Shown in pieces: positions 1 to 11,400 of a stretch of DNA of 64,000 nt. The DNA lies in NCBI GenBank assembly GCA_029582265.1, contig CM055819.1, forward strand, positions 32,664,967-32,728,966, read 5' to 3'. Each line of letters starts with the position of its first letter. The first letter of the stretch is position 1. The notes beneath the pieces are model-generated. The model did not search any database. It worked only from the letters and a program-made list of their open reading frames with translations, and was not told where the DNA came from. The translations under genes and the position numbers were made by a program. The DNA is from Zoroaster sp. YZ-2022 (lineage: Eukaryota > Echinodermata > Asteroidea > Forcipulatida > Zoroasteridae).

Positions 1-738
1 AAGCAAATGGGCCTAGGGAGTTAGGAAGGATTCAGGTTATGTGTAAGCAAATGGGCCTAGGGAATTAAGGGTTAATGTAAAATTTGCAGTCTCGTGAGGA
101 CATACTCTTACATGTAATGTTGGACCTTTTTGTACATGTACATGTACATGTAGATGATACATGTACGTAGTTTAAATTACATGCATAAAGATGTGCCAGT
201 TGTGTGGCAGTGTATTCACTCACACTTCAATGTCTGATTATTTCCTCTTTTCAAGACAGAATTTCTACATATAAAGGTCATCCCTCCAACCCTTGAGTTG
301 GGTAACAAATGACTTCAAATACATATTGTACACTGGAGTGCAAGTCAATTGGAAATGTGCAATTTTACACAGTGCTACCATTACATGGAAGAGTGATGGA
401 TTTTAATCTCGAAAGTCTGTGATTATGAGTCTGTGACTGAGAAATTGAAAATAAACTAATCAATATGATGTCGCTGCCTTATGTGTACATGTAGGTACTT
501 GGAAACCCCTGTAGTCCTTCCTCCAAGGTGGACCTTGACTTCACATTTACATGTATCTCACATAAACATGTGCCAGTTGTGTGGCAGTTAATAACTGTAT
601 ACATGATATGACATAAAACACAATAAAGGGGGCCACTTTCCTACCGTCACGTTAGCAGTTTTTCTTATGGTTGTAAATTTTTTTTTAATATCTGAAACCA
701 CCCAAAATGAATTTCAACATTTGAATAGACATGCATGC

Positions 739-1645
739 TTAGGCCAAATAAAAATAAAAACATGTTTAGCGTCCTGCCTTTTTGAAAAAAGGAAGGAGGA
801 GGGCCTTTTTTTTTTTTTTTTAAATGTCCGCCCGACACATTTTTAAAGACAACCGGCCGGGCTATTTTTCAAGATGGCTGCCAGCTTTTTTCAAAATGGC
901 CGCCACTTAGACTCAGGAAATGACATATTGGCTTCTTATGGGCAAGATGCAACAGAAAATGAGACCAAAATAATGCCACTATGCAGAACCGAACATCTCT
1001 TCTGCGCAAGTATTTGGAGCTTTTGTTTGTAAACACCAGCTGAGTGAAGAGGCGGCATGCACAAATGCTTTTGTTCCGTCGCGTCGTCACGCGTCCCAAT
1101 CGCCCCAACTATAGTTGGGACTGGTCCCAACTTGAGTGTTACAGTTTGGGCGTCCCAACTATAGTTGGGACGCCCATAGAGCCTCTACAGGATAGCCTCC
1201 ACGAAAGCGCCGATGACCGTGGATCGAGCATGCGATCCCAACTATAGTTAGGGCGCCCAACTGTAACACCTGTTGGGACCAGTCCCAACTATAGTTTTGG
1301 GGCGATTGCATGAATAGTCTCAAATCCAGCCGTTTTTATTTATATCACTGTAGACGTGCCGCAGAAAAACTGCATGCGGATGCACTATAAATTTTAAAGC
1401 GACTGTAAAAATGGTAATACATTTTACACGTACGCTGGTTTCCGTGTTCTCTTTGTCTTTCAGCACTTTTCTATTTGCTAGTCCTGAGTTCCTAGACATA
1501 GAGAACCAGTTAATATTTCACACGGGGCGAACTGACACGCGTATGATAATCGACAACTTTATACACGGTGTGCTAAAGTAAAAACTTATTTATTTTAAAA
1601 TTTATTTTTTTCGTCTGAGATCGTTAAAATGTATCCTTTTTTTTC

Positions 1646-1679
<34 letters not shown>

Positions 1680-1743
1680 GGCGGCCTCTAAAAAGGAAGC
1701 GGGCGGGGACGCTAAACATGTTTATTTTTTTATTTGGCCTTAT
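739..1743. mobile_element. Nested foldback element, AGGCCAAATAAAAA termini
   Basis: The left arm TTAGGCCAAATAAAAATAAA and the right arm ending TTTATTTGGCCTTA enclose matching subterminal blocks: GTTTAGCGTCC on the left and GGGACGCTAAAC on the right, plus GAGGGCC and GGAGGCGGCC. A second member of the family lies at 21629-22022. Confidence 0.65.
1093..1308. repeat. Cluster of CCCAACTATAGTTGGG palindromes in a larger inverted repeat
   Basis: CCCAACTATAGTTGGG is at 1104-1119 and 1154-1169, with decayed forms near 1237 and 1283. The copy at 1148-1175 extends to a 28-bp perfect palindrome. The whole block is itself an inverted repeat: about 1093-1150 pairs with about 1252-1308. Confidence 0.85.
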
Positions 1744-2247
1744 CCTAAAGATAATTTGAGTTGATTATTACTATTATTTTTTTAATTAGCCTAAAATTTC
1801 CATCAACAAATGGACGGAAAAGTGAGGTAACTTTTTCCGTCCAATTTTTATGGAAATTTGAGGGTAAAAAAATAAATAAAAAAATTAAAAATTTAAATAA
1901 ATCAACTCAAATTAGTTCTAGTATAAGCCTGCATGTCCATTCACATGTTGAAACACTTTTTGGTCGGTTTCGGGTACTTAAAAATAAATAACAACCATTG
2001 GAAAAACTGCTAACGTGACGGATGCAAAGTGGCCCCCTTTATTGTGTTTTATGTCATATATATCCTGTGTATATCCCATGTAATAGTTGTAATATTAATT
2101 AGTGTTTGAAACAAACCCTTGAAAACAATGATGATCACAGGCTGTTAACACAATACAGGTCTGATATGAGCATGAACTAATGTCACACATTGCTGTCTAT
2201 ACAAAAGAGGCTCCAAGGACAGACTGTGATAGGTGAAGAGCTGTACA

Positions 2248-2622
2248 TTAACCCTCCTACTTTTGGTACCTTTTTCATACAAGTTGATCCACCATTTGAA
2301 ACCATTCGCTTTTGTGGTTTTCAATGGTGAAATAACTGTGTACAGTATTGATTCCCCCAAATGGTTTTGAATGGTAGGTCAGCTAATACAAAACCTTGTT
2401 TGGATCTTTCCAAATGGTAGTACAGCTAATATAAAACCTTGTTTGGATACTTCTAAGTGGTGAATCAATGGACCCTCTATGCATTTGAATGGATTTGAAT
2501 GGTAGTAAAGCTTGCTACCAACACTGTTCAAATGGTATCACCATGTGTGTACAAAACCAATGGGCATTTTTGAAAGTGGAAATTTTGAATGGTTTCAAAT
2601 GGTCTATCAGTAGGAGGGTTAG
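2248..2622. mobile_element. TTAA-flanked MITE, family A, copy 1
   Basis: Begins TTAACCCTCCTACTTTTGG and ends GTAGGAGGGTTA. TTAA target sites with CCC-starting termini are the hallmark of piggyBac-type transposons. The interior is built of near-palindromic ATTTGAAACCATT and AAATGGT motifs and has no transposase. Confidence 0.8.
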
Positions 2623-3135
2623 TCTGTTTTCCTTCCTCCATGGTCAGACACAATCAAATCTACTGTTTTGAGGACATCTCAACAAAACCAATCTTTATGT
2701 TGGTATTTTTGTACAAAGGTACTACGTCTTGAATATTATAAGTGTACTGTCCTAGTCCATGGCATAGTACTCCAAGAACAATGGATTTGGGCCATTCATG
2801 ACGTGTTCTTCCACAGACTGATGCGCAAGGTCTCAAAAAGTAGCAGTGCAGTCTGGGAGACTTTTTTTTACCCGGCGTGTGAGAGAATTGTGTTTTAGCG
2901 TTTAGCGCATTTCCCCATTGTTCATCCCACCGCTGGTTCGTCTGCGTCTAGCGTAAGATTACATGTAGTTCTCTAGGAACTAGCTTTGTGTCCTATGATG
3001 CCTTACGGCAGGCCGGGCAGGGGTAGTACAACTCATAGCCATGCTCGTTGTGCGTGCACGCATTTGGAGTACAATGCCGTGGTGTGGATTACAGCAGGCT
3101 GGCACACTTCATGTAGGTAATTTAGACTTCTGATA

Positions 3136-3508
3136 TTAACCCTCCTACTGTTTGACCATTTGAAACCATTCAAAATTTCCACTTTCAAAAATGCCCATTA
3201 GTTTTGTACACACATGGTGATACCATTTGAACAGTGTTGGTAGCAAGCTTTACTACCATTCAAATCCATTCAAATGCATAGAGGGTCCATTGATTCACCA
3301 CTTAGAAGTATCCAAACAAGGTTTTGTATTAGCTGTACTACCATTTGGAAAGATCCAAACAAGGTTTTGTATTAGCTGACCTACCATTCAAAACCATTTG
3401 GGGGAATCAATACTGTACAGTTATTTCACCATTCAAAACCACATAAGCGAATGGTTTCAAATAGTGGATCAACTTGTATGAAAAAGGTACCAGAAGTAGG
3501 AGGGTTAA
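3136..3508. mobile_element. Family A MITE, copy 2 (inverted relative to copy 1)
   Basis: TTAA on both ends; interior is the reverse complement of 2248-2622 with few differences. Confidence 0.82.
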
Positions 3509-3835
3509 TCTGAAATTTAACTATACTTGATATTATGTGCCTACATGTAGCTGTACAACATGTGCATGTACATGTATGTATGTGAAAATCGATCAAAGTA
3601 AACAAATTGAAAACTGCACATATAAACATACACAGTGCTGCATTTCCTTCCTCCATCCTTCTAATGAAATCTCCCTTGTACTTTCACAAGGACACTCCCA
3701 CCGGTGTAAATATGTGACATGGTCTAAATATGTACCCGGACATGTTCATGTCTAATTATTTAATTGAATCCATGAACATGTACTGCATCAGTTGCAACGC
3801 ACTGGAGATCACATCTCCAATTCCTAAGCATTTGT

Positions 3836-4030
3836 GACTGGCTCTGGCAAAACCCCAAACTTGGACCCAACTTTTCGGAGTGACCACCCAAATTTATTGT
3901 GAAAATTAACAATGTTCCCAACAACATTTCAGGATTTTTATTTTTTCATCAAAATCTGGAGAAAATGCTCTAACCCTATATGGTGACATGAAAATCTCAA
4001 ACTGGTTCCCTGGGGTCAGTTTTTGACCTT
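3836..4030. repeat. Dispersed repeat, also inverted at 54945-55140
   Basis: GGACCCAACTTTTCGGAGTG and CCCTGGGGTCAGTTTTTGAC recur as reverse complements near 55110 and 54990. Unclassified; no coding potential. Confidence 0.6.
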
Positions 4031-4250
4031 TTCATGGCTGTTACACATTATGGTAAATGCCGAGAAGTTTCGGGTTCTGCCAGAGCAGGTCACATTTAAT
4101 TGAAAATTAAGTACACCAGGATGAAAGGTTGATATCTGCAATTCAAAGATGCATAGGGCCCAAATTCGTAGAGCTTCTAAGCAGAAAATACTGCATAGCA
4201 AATATATCTGCTAAGAAAAATTGAGCTGAGAATCAGCCAGAAGCAATTAT

Positions 4251-4558
4251 ACAACCCTCCTACAATCGGTGCAATTTTTGAAACAACCCATTCAGGCCAC
4301 TCCAAGCCATTAGCTGTTGCCAGTGGCCTCCTATGGTTACCCTTCTGTGCACTGTCACACCACTGAGATTGCAGGGTAAGGTGGTCTCCCATCGATACAT
4401 TGCAGTTCAAACATTTACAGTGACTTTGGGTGACACACAGTTGATTTTGTAAGATTACTTGGAAAGGACAACAGGCTTGTACATGAAGGTTGTACTGAAG
4501 GTTGCTTAAGAACAGAATTTTGTGGTTTGGAGTGGCCTCCATGTGTAGGAGGGTTTAA
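4251..4558. mobile_element. TTAA-type MITE, family B, copy 1
   Basis: AACCCTCCTACAATCGGTGC on the left and GTGTAGGAGGGTTTAA on the right. It shares family A's termini, but the interior (GGAGTGGCCTCC, TGGTCTCCCATCGATACATT) is unrelated. The left TTAA has decayed to ACAA. Confidence 0.75.
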
Positions 4559-4583
4559 TTACATGTAAGTGACCATTTGGCTG

Positions 4584-4959
4584 TTAACCCTCCTACTTTT
4601 GGTACCTTTTTCATACAAGTTGATGCACCATTTGAAACCATTCGCTTATGTGGTTTTGAATGGTGAAGTAACTGTGTACAGTATTGATTCCCCCAAATGG
4701 TTTTGAATGGTAGGTCAGCTAATACAAAACCTTGTTTGGATCTTTCCAAATGGTAGTACAGCTAATACAAAACCTTGTTTGGATACTTCTAAGTGGTGAA
4801 TCAATGGACCCTCTAATGCATTTGAATGGATTTGAATGGTAGTAAAGCTTGCTACCAACACTGTTCAAATGGTATCACCATGTGTGTACAAAACCAATGG
4901 GCATTTTGGTAAGTGGAAATTTTGAATGGTTGCAAATGGTCTATCAGTAGGAGGGTTAA
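4584..4959. mobile_element. Family A MITE, copy 3
   Basis: Complete with TTAA at both ends, same orientation as 2248-2622. It lies 26 bp from the family B copy that ends at 4558. Confidence 0.82.
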
Positions 4960-5311
4960 AGTATAAAAATCATAAGAATTTGAGGCACTATTTGTGTACA
5001 TGTGTATAAATGTGGCATAAGTGTTTTGTACTGTAAACAATCTTAGCATAACTGATCTCGATAAATAATAATAAATTATGTACAATGTAATTCGGAAATG
5101 AGACTACATGCACGTTACAAATTGGTTTTCCTGGAATGACTTGGATACCTAAAGTGTAATGAATCACTGAATATTGTGACTTGAGTAGAATCATGTTAAG
5201 ACATTGACTTAACTTGAGTCCATTCATTGACATGTCAATTCCATAGGTTGGTGAAATTCTTGCATCGGGTGATAAACAATTGATTTAATTTTGCCCTACA
5301 CTGACATGTAT

Positions 5312-5490
5312 ATAGCACTGTATACTCAGCGCTTTCCGAGTGTCTGTGAAAACAACTTCACAGGCGACTCGGGCGGGATTCGACCATGACCTCCTGCTTA
5401 CTAGTGCAGACGTCTTAACCTCTTGACCACCGAGCTTGTCCGTTGGCGATTGGCCGGCTAGAATTCTATATAGCAGCGGGCAAATGAAAT
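5312..5490 (-). mobile_element. tRNA-derived SINE, GGTGGTCGAG type, copy 1
   Basis: On the - strand it reads AAGCTCGGTGGTCAAGAGG (A-box region) and, 3' of it, GGTCGAATCCCGCCCGAGTC (decayed B box), then a GTGCTATATAC tail. Copy 2 is at 39145-39330. Confidence 0.65.
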
Positions 5491-5758
5491 CAATTGTTTA
5501 TCACCCAATGCAAGAATTTCACCAACCTGAGTATGCAGTGCTATACACACGTCCAGTCGTAAAAGTCTGCCTGAGTCAAATTGAGTTGAGACACTTCTGT
5601 ACAGTTATGTATCATGCCTATGTATGTTGATTCAATCATTAAATAGTTAGGATTTTAAGCACAGTTTTACCCTACATGTACATCAGTGTATGTACATTTG
5701 TAAGTGATAAAGACAGTTTATACCACCAAAAGTAATAGCGTTTTTGAGGACACAAGAT

Positions 5759-6339
5759 TTAAAGGGATTCTATAGCATTGGTAGAGCTGACAAAATAGTT
5801 GCTGGCAGTGTTAACACTGTGTGTGATCCACCATATGCATGAAATAACAAACCTGTGGAAGTTTGAGCTCAATCGGTCATCCGAAAATAGTGAAAATCAA
5901 CGACTATTAATTTTTAGGACATACATGTACAGTACGAGTTAATCACGGAAACAGTCGGTAAAGTGCGTGCTGGCCCGTTCTGAATCGGGCTGCAGTGTCC
6001 CATGTCGAACACGCATGAAACACACTCACACAGCAGAGTACCTCTGGGAACGAATCGGACTACTGCAACACTGCAGCCGATTCACGGATACGACCGATTG
6101 CAAATGCTATTCTTGGCTGTCTAATTATTAAACAAAATTTAACTTTGATTGTTGCAATTGAAATCAGCTGTTGCGTTTTCGGAGGTCTTCAGATACAGTT
6201 TTCTCGAAGATGGCAGCATTTCAGAGGGAAATATTTCACAGGAAGATTGGTACTAGTATCAACTTTATGAACAGTAAGCTTTCAGATTGAAACTAAACAA
6301 TTTTGTTTTTGATCCTTACCAATCCTAGTGTCCCTTTAA
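5759..6339. mobile_element. TTAA-flanked MITE, AAAGGGATTCTATAGCATTGG termini
   Basis: The left end TTAAAGGGATTCTATAGCAT and right end CCTAGTGTCCCTTTAA are imperfect inverted repeats continuing through TTGGTA and TTACCAA. The 580-bp interior has no open frame. A fragment recurs near 26270-26320. Confidence 0.65.
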
Positions 6340-7059
6340 GAGGCATCGTCTTGATTCTAGCCTTCCGGTTCAGGGACTCAATTCAAGTTGAGTAATTTTG
6401 TGGCAATGACTTAAGTCACTGAAAATTGCAAACCGAGTCTGACTTGAAGTTGAGTCATTAATACCCTACTGGATATGACACAGTATAATGTCAAAAATAC
6501 ATGTAGTTTGTACATACACAAATGTAAACTGTACTGTGCATGACACTGTTACAACATTAGTGCCTATATGATGCACTCTTTTTGAATTTTTGCATAGTAA
6601 AATCATATTTGATTGGCCATTGACTTTTCTTGTCAAAATCCGAACATGACATCTGACATTGTTCCTTATCTGAAACCTTAGTTTCCATGACAACTGTGGA
6701 TATCTCATGATACATCTTTTTAAGGACATGATATAACTTCATGCTGTGTCAGTCTGTCGGTTAACCATTCAGGGGGTACAGGGATCGAGATGTGGACAAT
6801 CATATATGCTCGCTGTATAGGAGGATAAAATATTACGATCTGCCCTGTGGTCATTGAGAGAATCATATATTTAATGTTGTATGCACCGTCATGAAATCCT
6901 GTAAGAAGACACTGGTAGAGACTGTGCATGCAACAATATGGATCTTTCTAATACAATGTACATGTACAATCAATCAATTCATTCAGGTACAGGATATATT
7001 ATAACAAATATTCATTTGGACGTTGATGATGAAAGATGCGCTGTAATCCATGACAATTT

Positions 7060-7102
7060 CACAGAGAGAGAGAGAGCGAGAGAGAGAGCGAGAGAGAGAT
7101 CG
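7060..7102. repeat. GAGAGA/GAGCGA simple repeat
   Basis: Purine microsatellite with interspersed C. A second GA run is at 12812-12850. Confidence 0.85.
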
Positions 7103-7454
7103 AGTTTTCTAAGCAAGAGTGAATATCATGACTGGTGCAATCACCCACCCCCACCCTTCCAGGAAAATCTTCTTTTTTTTTTCTTTCCTTTTTTTTTACC
7201 AGCCACCAATACATTATGTTGGATAACCAATAGTCCTCTTCATGATGACTAATTTATTTTAAATGCTGTATTTTTTTTTTTCACCGATAACGATACCTGT
7301 ACGTTTTTTCCATGATTCCGTCATTGGTCAGCAACGTACTTTGAGCACTATTTGAATCCATCCCACAGTTTCTAATTCTCTATGCATTCTCCTAAGATGG
7401 TCAGAGTTAAACGGCAGGTTTTTCTCAGAAATCAATTGAACAAATAAATCCCAT

Positions 7455-7640
7455 GGAACAGGTTGTCATTGCGGTACTCGCCTTTCACCTCTGTGGACCC
7501 AGGTTCGAATCCCACTGGGACCCCCATGCCAACACGTGGATTGCTTGTGCAGTCCCTAACTGATAACATGGGTTTCCCTCAAATATTTTTTTGTGGTTTT
7601 CCCTCTCACATCTAAAACTGAACATTAGTTCATCGTCTTC
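7455..7640 (+). mobile_element. tRNA-derived SINE, second family
   Basis: TTGCGGTACTCGCCTTTCAC is followed by CCCAGGTTCGAATCCCACTG, a good pol III B box. The body has two TTTCCCTC blocks. No paired cloverleaf arms and no CCA-type end, so not a tRNA gene. Confidence 0.5.
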
Positions 7641-7683
7641 TCTTCAGAGCTTTCTTCAGGATTACAGGCTACATGTATAGTGT

Positions 7684-7950
7684 TATTCGCACCGTGCATT
7701 GAGCTGTTGAGGGCACATGTTGTTAGACCACTGTGATAGTGCATCTCGTTTTGCATATTTTGCAGTTGATGTGCGTACGCGCGGAATATCTCCAGCGATC
7801 ATTTGGCTGGTAGAAGTACATGCGTTCTTAGTGCCATAACATACACACATAAAGTGGGCGTACAATGCTCACGCAACGCCAAAGTAGCTATCATCAAGAC
7901 ACTGGGTCCAAATTCACCACTAGAGGGCTACGATGTGCACTGAGCGGATA
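7684..7950. repeat. Dispersed repeat, inverted copy at 24965-25235
   Basis: GTAGAAGTACATGCGTTCTTA, TGATGTGCGTACGCGCGGAA and CACTGGGTCCAAATTCACC recur in reverse complement. Origin unknown. Confidence 0.65.
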
Positions 7951-8035
7951 GGCGCTTTTGAGGAATCTTTGGTTTCATTACCAGAGAGATATAAAATAAA
8001 TAAAAAATAAGAAGAATATTGATAATAACTAGAGG

Positions 8036-8585
8036 TTAAGCTTTTGATGAAAACACTGACATGAGTTTCGGATGTATTGATAATATTGGGCACTGATGTC
8101 CCAAGTTCTTTGTTTAGTGTTAAGAAAGTTATGATCTATTGAAATAAGCTGAAAATGCGCATTAATTGTAGTAATTGTATACAAAAGTTGCATTGTGTGT
8201 TCCTTAGGCATCCAAGTAGTACTAACTCGTCCAAATGTAATTTTAGGCAAGACCCGATCGACAGGACGGGTGAGTAGATGAGACTGTGAGTGGGAGTTTT
8301 TTGGGACAGTAGGTGGCAGGAGACTGATGAGGTGTTTGTTATTGTTCGAAATTGACATTATTGTTTGCAGTATTATCTGTACAGATGTTACTACAATAGT
8401 ACAAAATTGCAACGAAGTATTCAATGAAAACGAACACAGGGGTTTTGGCTACATGTATATTGATAATTATTGGGACACTGAGTTCTTTGTTTAGTATTTA
8501 TGATATATTGAAATAAACTTAAAATGCATGAACTGTAATCATTGTACACACAAATTTCATTGTTTGTCCCCTAGACGTTTGAGAC
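8036..8585. repeat. Direct duplication of about 150 bp
   Basis: 8062-8200 and 8452-8585 share TTGATAAT-TTGGG-ACTG, AGTTCTTTGTTTAGT, ATTGAAATAA and AAAATGC blocks. No gene is visible here. Confidence 0.5.
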
Positions 8586-8983
8586 AATTTGTATGTGGAT
8601 AAATGCAAAGGATGTAACGAATCAAGTTAATGCCCTTCCATTAAATGTGTGCAACGATTCTCAAACGATTCAAACATACGAAAACAAAGAACATCATATT
8701 GTAGAATCAACCCATGTGTACAAACCCTGTAGCTATGTACAAACACTACGTCGTCATGTACAATCACATACCAATGTGTACAGTCCCTATGGAAACTTCC
8801 CTTACTGCAAAAACCACCACCGACAAGAGTTGAATGACAACAGAACGTGCACTATTTTTATTGCTATCGTGATAAAGGGTTTTGTGTAGGATGAGAAAGG
8901 ATGGTACCACATTCTACCCATAGTTGGTAAATTCGAGCAATAACATTTCAAAGTTTATATTGACTACATCATAATCTTCGCAG

Positions 8984-9600
8984 ATTAGACAAAAATGTTA
9001 ATGAAATAATATTTACTGACGTAATGATGACGTAATTGGTTTTAGAAACTGTCACATAATGGGCTTTCATATGGTGCATTTTTTGTATTTATGCGAAAAT
9101 TCCAAGTGCTAAGTATGACAACTCGTGGGTCGAGTTTTGTTTAGGTTGAGTTTTCACAAGGGTCGAGATGTCTTAACCCCCGCAGGGTCACACTATTTGT
9201 TTAGGTCAACTTGTCTGTTCTCGCCAATCTGTACATCCCGCAGATTAAACTAAAATGTTAATAAAATAATATTTACTGACGTAATGATGAGGTAATTGGT
9301 TCTACAAACTGAGTCACATTACGAGATTTCATGCTGCATGTTTTGTATTTATGTGAAAATGCGAAGTACGACAACTCGTGGGTCAAGTTTTACGTAGGTC
9401 GAGTTGTCACAAGGCTCGAATACTGTCGTGGATCCTAGTTGTCCGTGTCGAGTTGCCACAAGGGTCGAGACGTCTTAATCCCCCGCAGCGTCACACTGAA
9501 TAAAATCATATTTACTGACGTTATGATGACGTACTTTGTTTTAGACACTAATTCACATTACAAGCTTTCATATGATGCATGTTTTGTATTGATGTGACAT
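8984..9600. repeat. Tandem repeat, unit about 256 bp, 2.5 copies
   Basis: ATATTTACTGACGTAATGAT begins near 9009 and 9268 and, as a variant, near 9507. ACAACTCGTGGGTC and the CGAGTTGTCACAAGG motif follow in the copies. Confidence 0.75.
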
Positions 9601-10914
9601 GTACATGTAAGTATGACATCATCCATCGACAACTTTCACGCGTTAAACCTGAAACAAGAAGAAAAATAATCAAACGAAAACAATAGGCTTTCAGCTACCA
9701 GGCCGAAACCCTAATAATAGTATCCCATGTACATGTACATGTACATGTACATGTACATGTACATATTGAACATATGTACTGAAATACTGTACATTGTACA
9801 CATGTGTATTTTGTGATAATGCTTACTTAGCTGTCACTGCATCTTGACAGATTGTCCATTTAATCGCTGTTTACAGATGATCTGCCCACTGACAGCTCGT
9901 AATGCGGTCAGGGTCTGACATGCAATGTGCATTGACTTCTACTAATCACTTAGAGCACTGTTAATACAGTGTACAGTGTACATGTACATCTACACACTGT
10001 GCAAAATTAAACAAAAATATATTACTGTGAAAATTTCTGAATCATAAATCTTTGAAATTTTTTATTATGTGGGGCAGTTGACGATATGGTGTTTACATGA
10101 ATTTTTATTTACAACATGTAGGTATTTAATAGTTACTGGTACACATGTGAAATGTTGAATTTTTTGCATGTTGTTTCATACAGAGCGTAATAATTCACTT
10201 TCCCAGATACGTGTACATTATGTGTCAAACGTATCTCCTCAAATACGCACAACCTCTGAGGAATGTCATTGAAGTACCCCGTAAACGTATTATCCACATG
10301 TGACTTGATGTGAAATTGTCGCACTAGGGCGGAATTTGCAATTAAAAAATAATAAAAATTGATGGGTCTATACATTATCTAGAGACTGCATGTGAAAGTG
10401 GGGTTGTTATTGTTAATAACGCCAGTTGGATATGTTAAATGGGGCTGTACGTTATAATGTTGTTTACTGTGTCCTTGATAGCTGGCAATTTATTGAGCAA
10501 ATTTACACATACTTTAATGGAGCGTACACCTTTGGTACTTGCTCCATAACAAAATTACTGAAGTATTATCTAAAACCTTACTTGATCAATTTATAGATTT
10601 TGTGAAATTAGTGCAATGTGCAATTGATGTATACACAACATGAGACTACATGTATGTTTAATAATCATGTACAAATCAGGTTCCTGGTTGTGACAGCTAC
10701 ATGTAGTACCACGACCACATTGCTGATTTTTGGTTTGGTTTTTTTTTTTGTACAATTATTTGGCCATGATAGTTCGATGTAGTGAATTTATTTGTTAGTG
10801 AATTCAATTAAATTCAATTCAATCTTTGTGTCATTGAATCACATCATTAAACACAAAAGAAATGGTGAAATTATTGAAGAGCAGTAAATGATGATCAAGT
10901 GGCGATGTCTCTCA
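9601..10914. other. Gene-free stretch with an ACATGT microsatellite
   Basis: 9726-9764 is an uninterrupted (TACATG)n run, the longest of many TACATGTA patches in the window. The rest of this stretch shows no conserved coding segment or other recognisable repeat. Confidence 0.6.
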
Positions 10915-11292
10915 AAAATTTGAATATTCGAACAATGGTTAGAATATCCGGTTGTTTTTTCCGGTTCGAATAGTTGACGAAAAAAATTAAGGTTTTTGTT
11001 GAATTTTTTATTTTATTTTATATTTGCGCTTCCATCATTATTCCCCTTTCCCCCCCCCCCCCCCCTCGCCCCAATCATCCTCTCGTCTACATTTGGTTGC
11101 CACCTATCAAGTCCATCCTAGTCCGGGCGACTTTTGGTTTAGTACATTTTTTGGCCCCACCATATCGTGTGTGCTCGTTTTATCACGTGGTGCTATTTAC
11201 AATCGGCAGCCTTCGAATATCGAACATGCGATCGAAATCAAAATCCGAATATCTGGTTACCAAATTATTTGAAAAACGCACAGCCCTACAAT
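10915..11292. mobile_element. Probable hAT-type remnant next to NAA60
   Basis: The right end reads GAAAAACGCACAGCCCTAC, a common hAT terminus (CAGGGCTGTGCG inverted). A similar terminus occurs at 31495-31515. A poly-C run lies at 11048-11064. The left end is not clear. Confidence 0.35.
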
Positions 11293-11400
11293 AATATCCC
11301 TTTGATTTGTTTGGTACCATGTACATGTACTAAAGAGTGAGATAGGAAGCGAGTAAAATCAGTTGATGCAGACATCTCTTCTTCTCTTTCTTTGATACAG

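Larger units (their letters stand above)
608..2057. mobile_element. Foldback DNA element, about 1.45 kb
   Basis: ATGACATAAAACACAATAAA at 608 and its reverse complement ending at 2057 begin imperfect inverted arms of about 60 bp, including GGGGGCCACTTT and CGTCACGTTAGCAG. No transposase reading frame is visible between them. A second foldback (739-1743) is nested inside. Confidence 0.7.

Noticed and set aside
4177..4542. 121-aa reading frame on the - strand
   Set aside because: It is contained in a family B MITE, and the related copy at 14412 breaks it.
8029..8424. 131-aa reading frame on the - strand
   Set aside because: No conserved motif, no splice context, and partly made of the 8036-8585 duplication.
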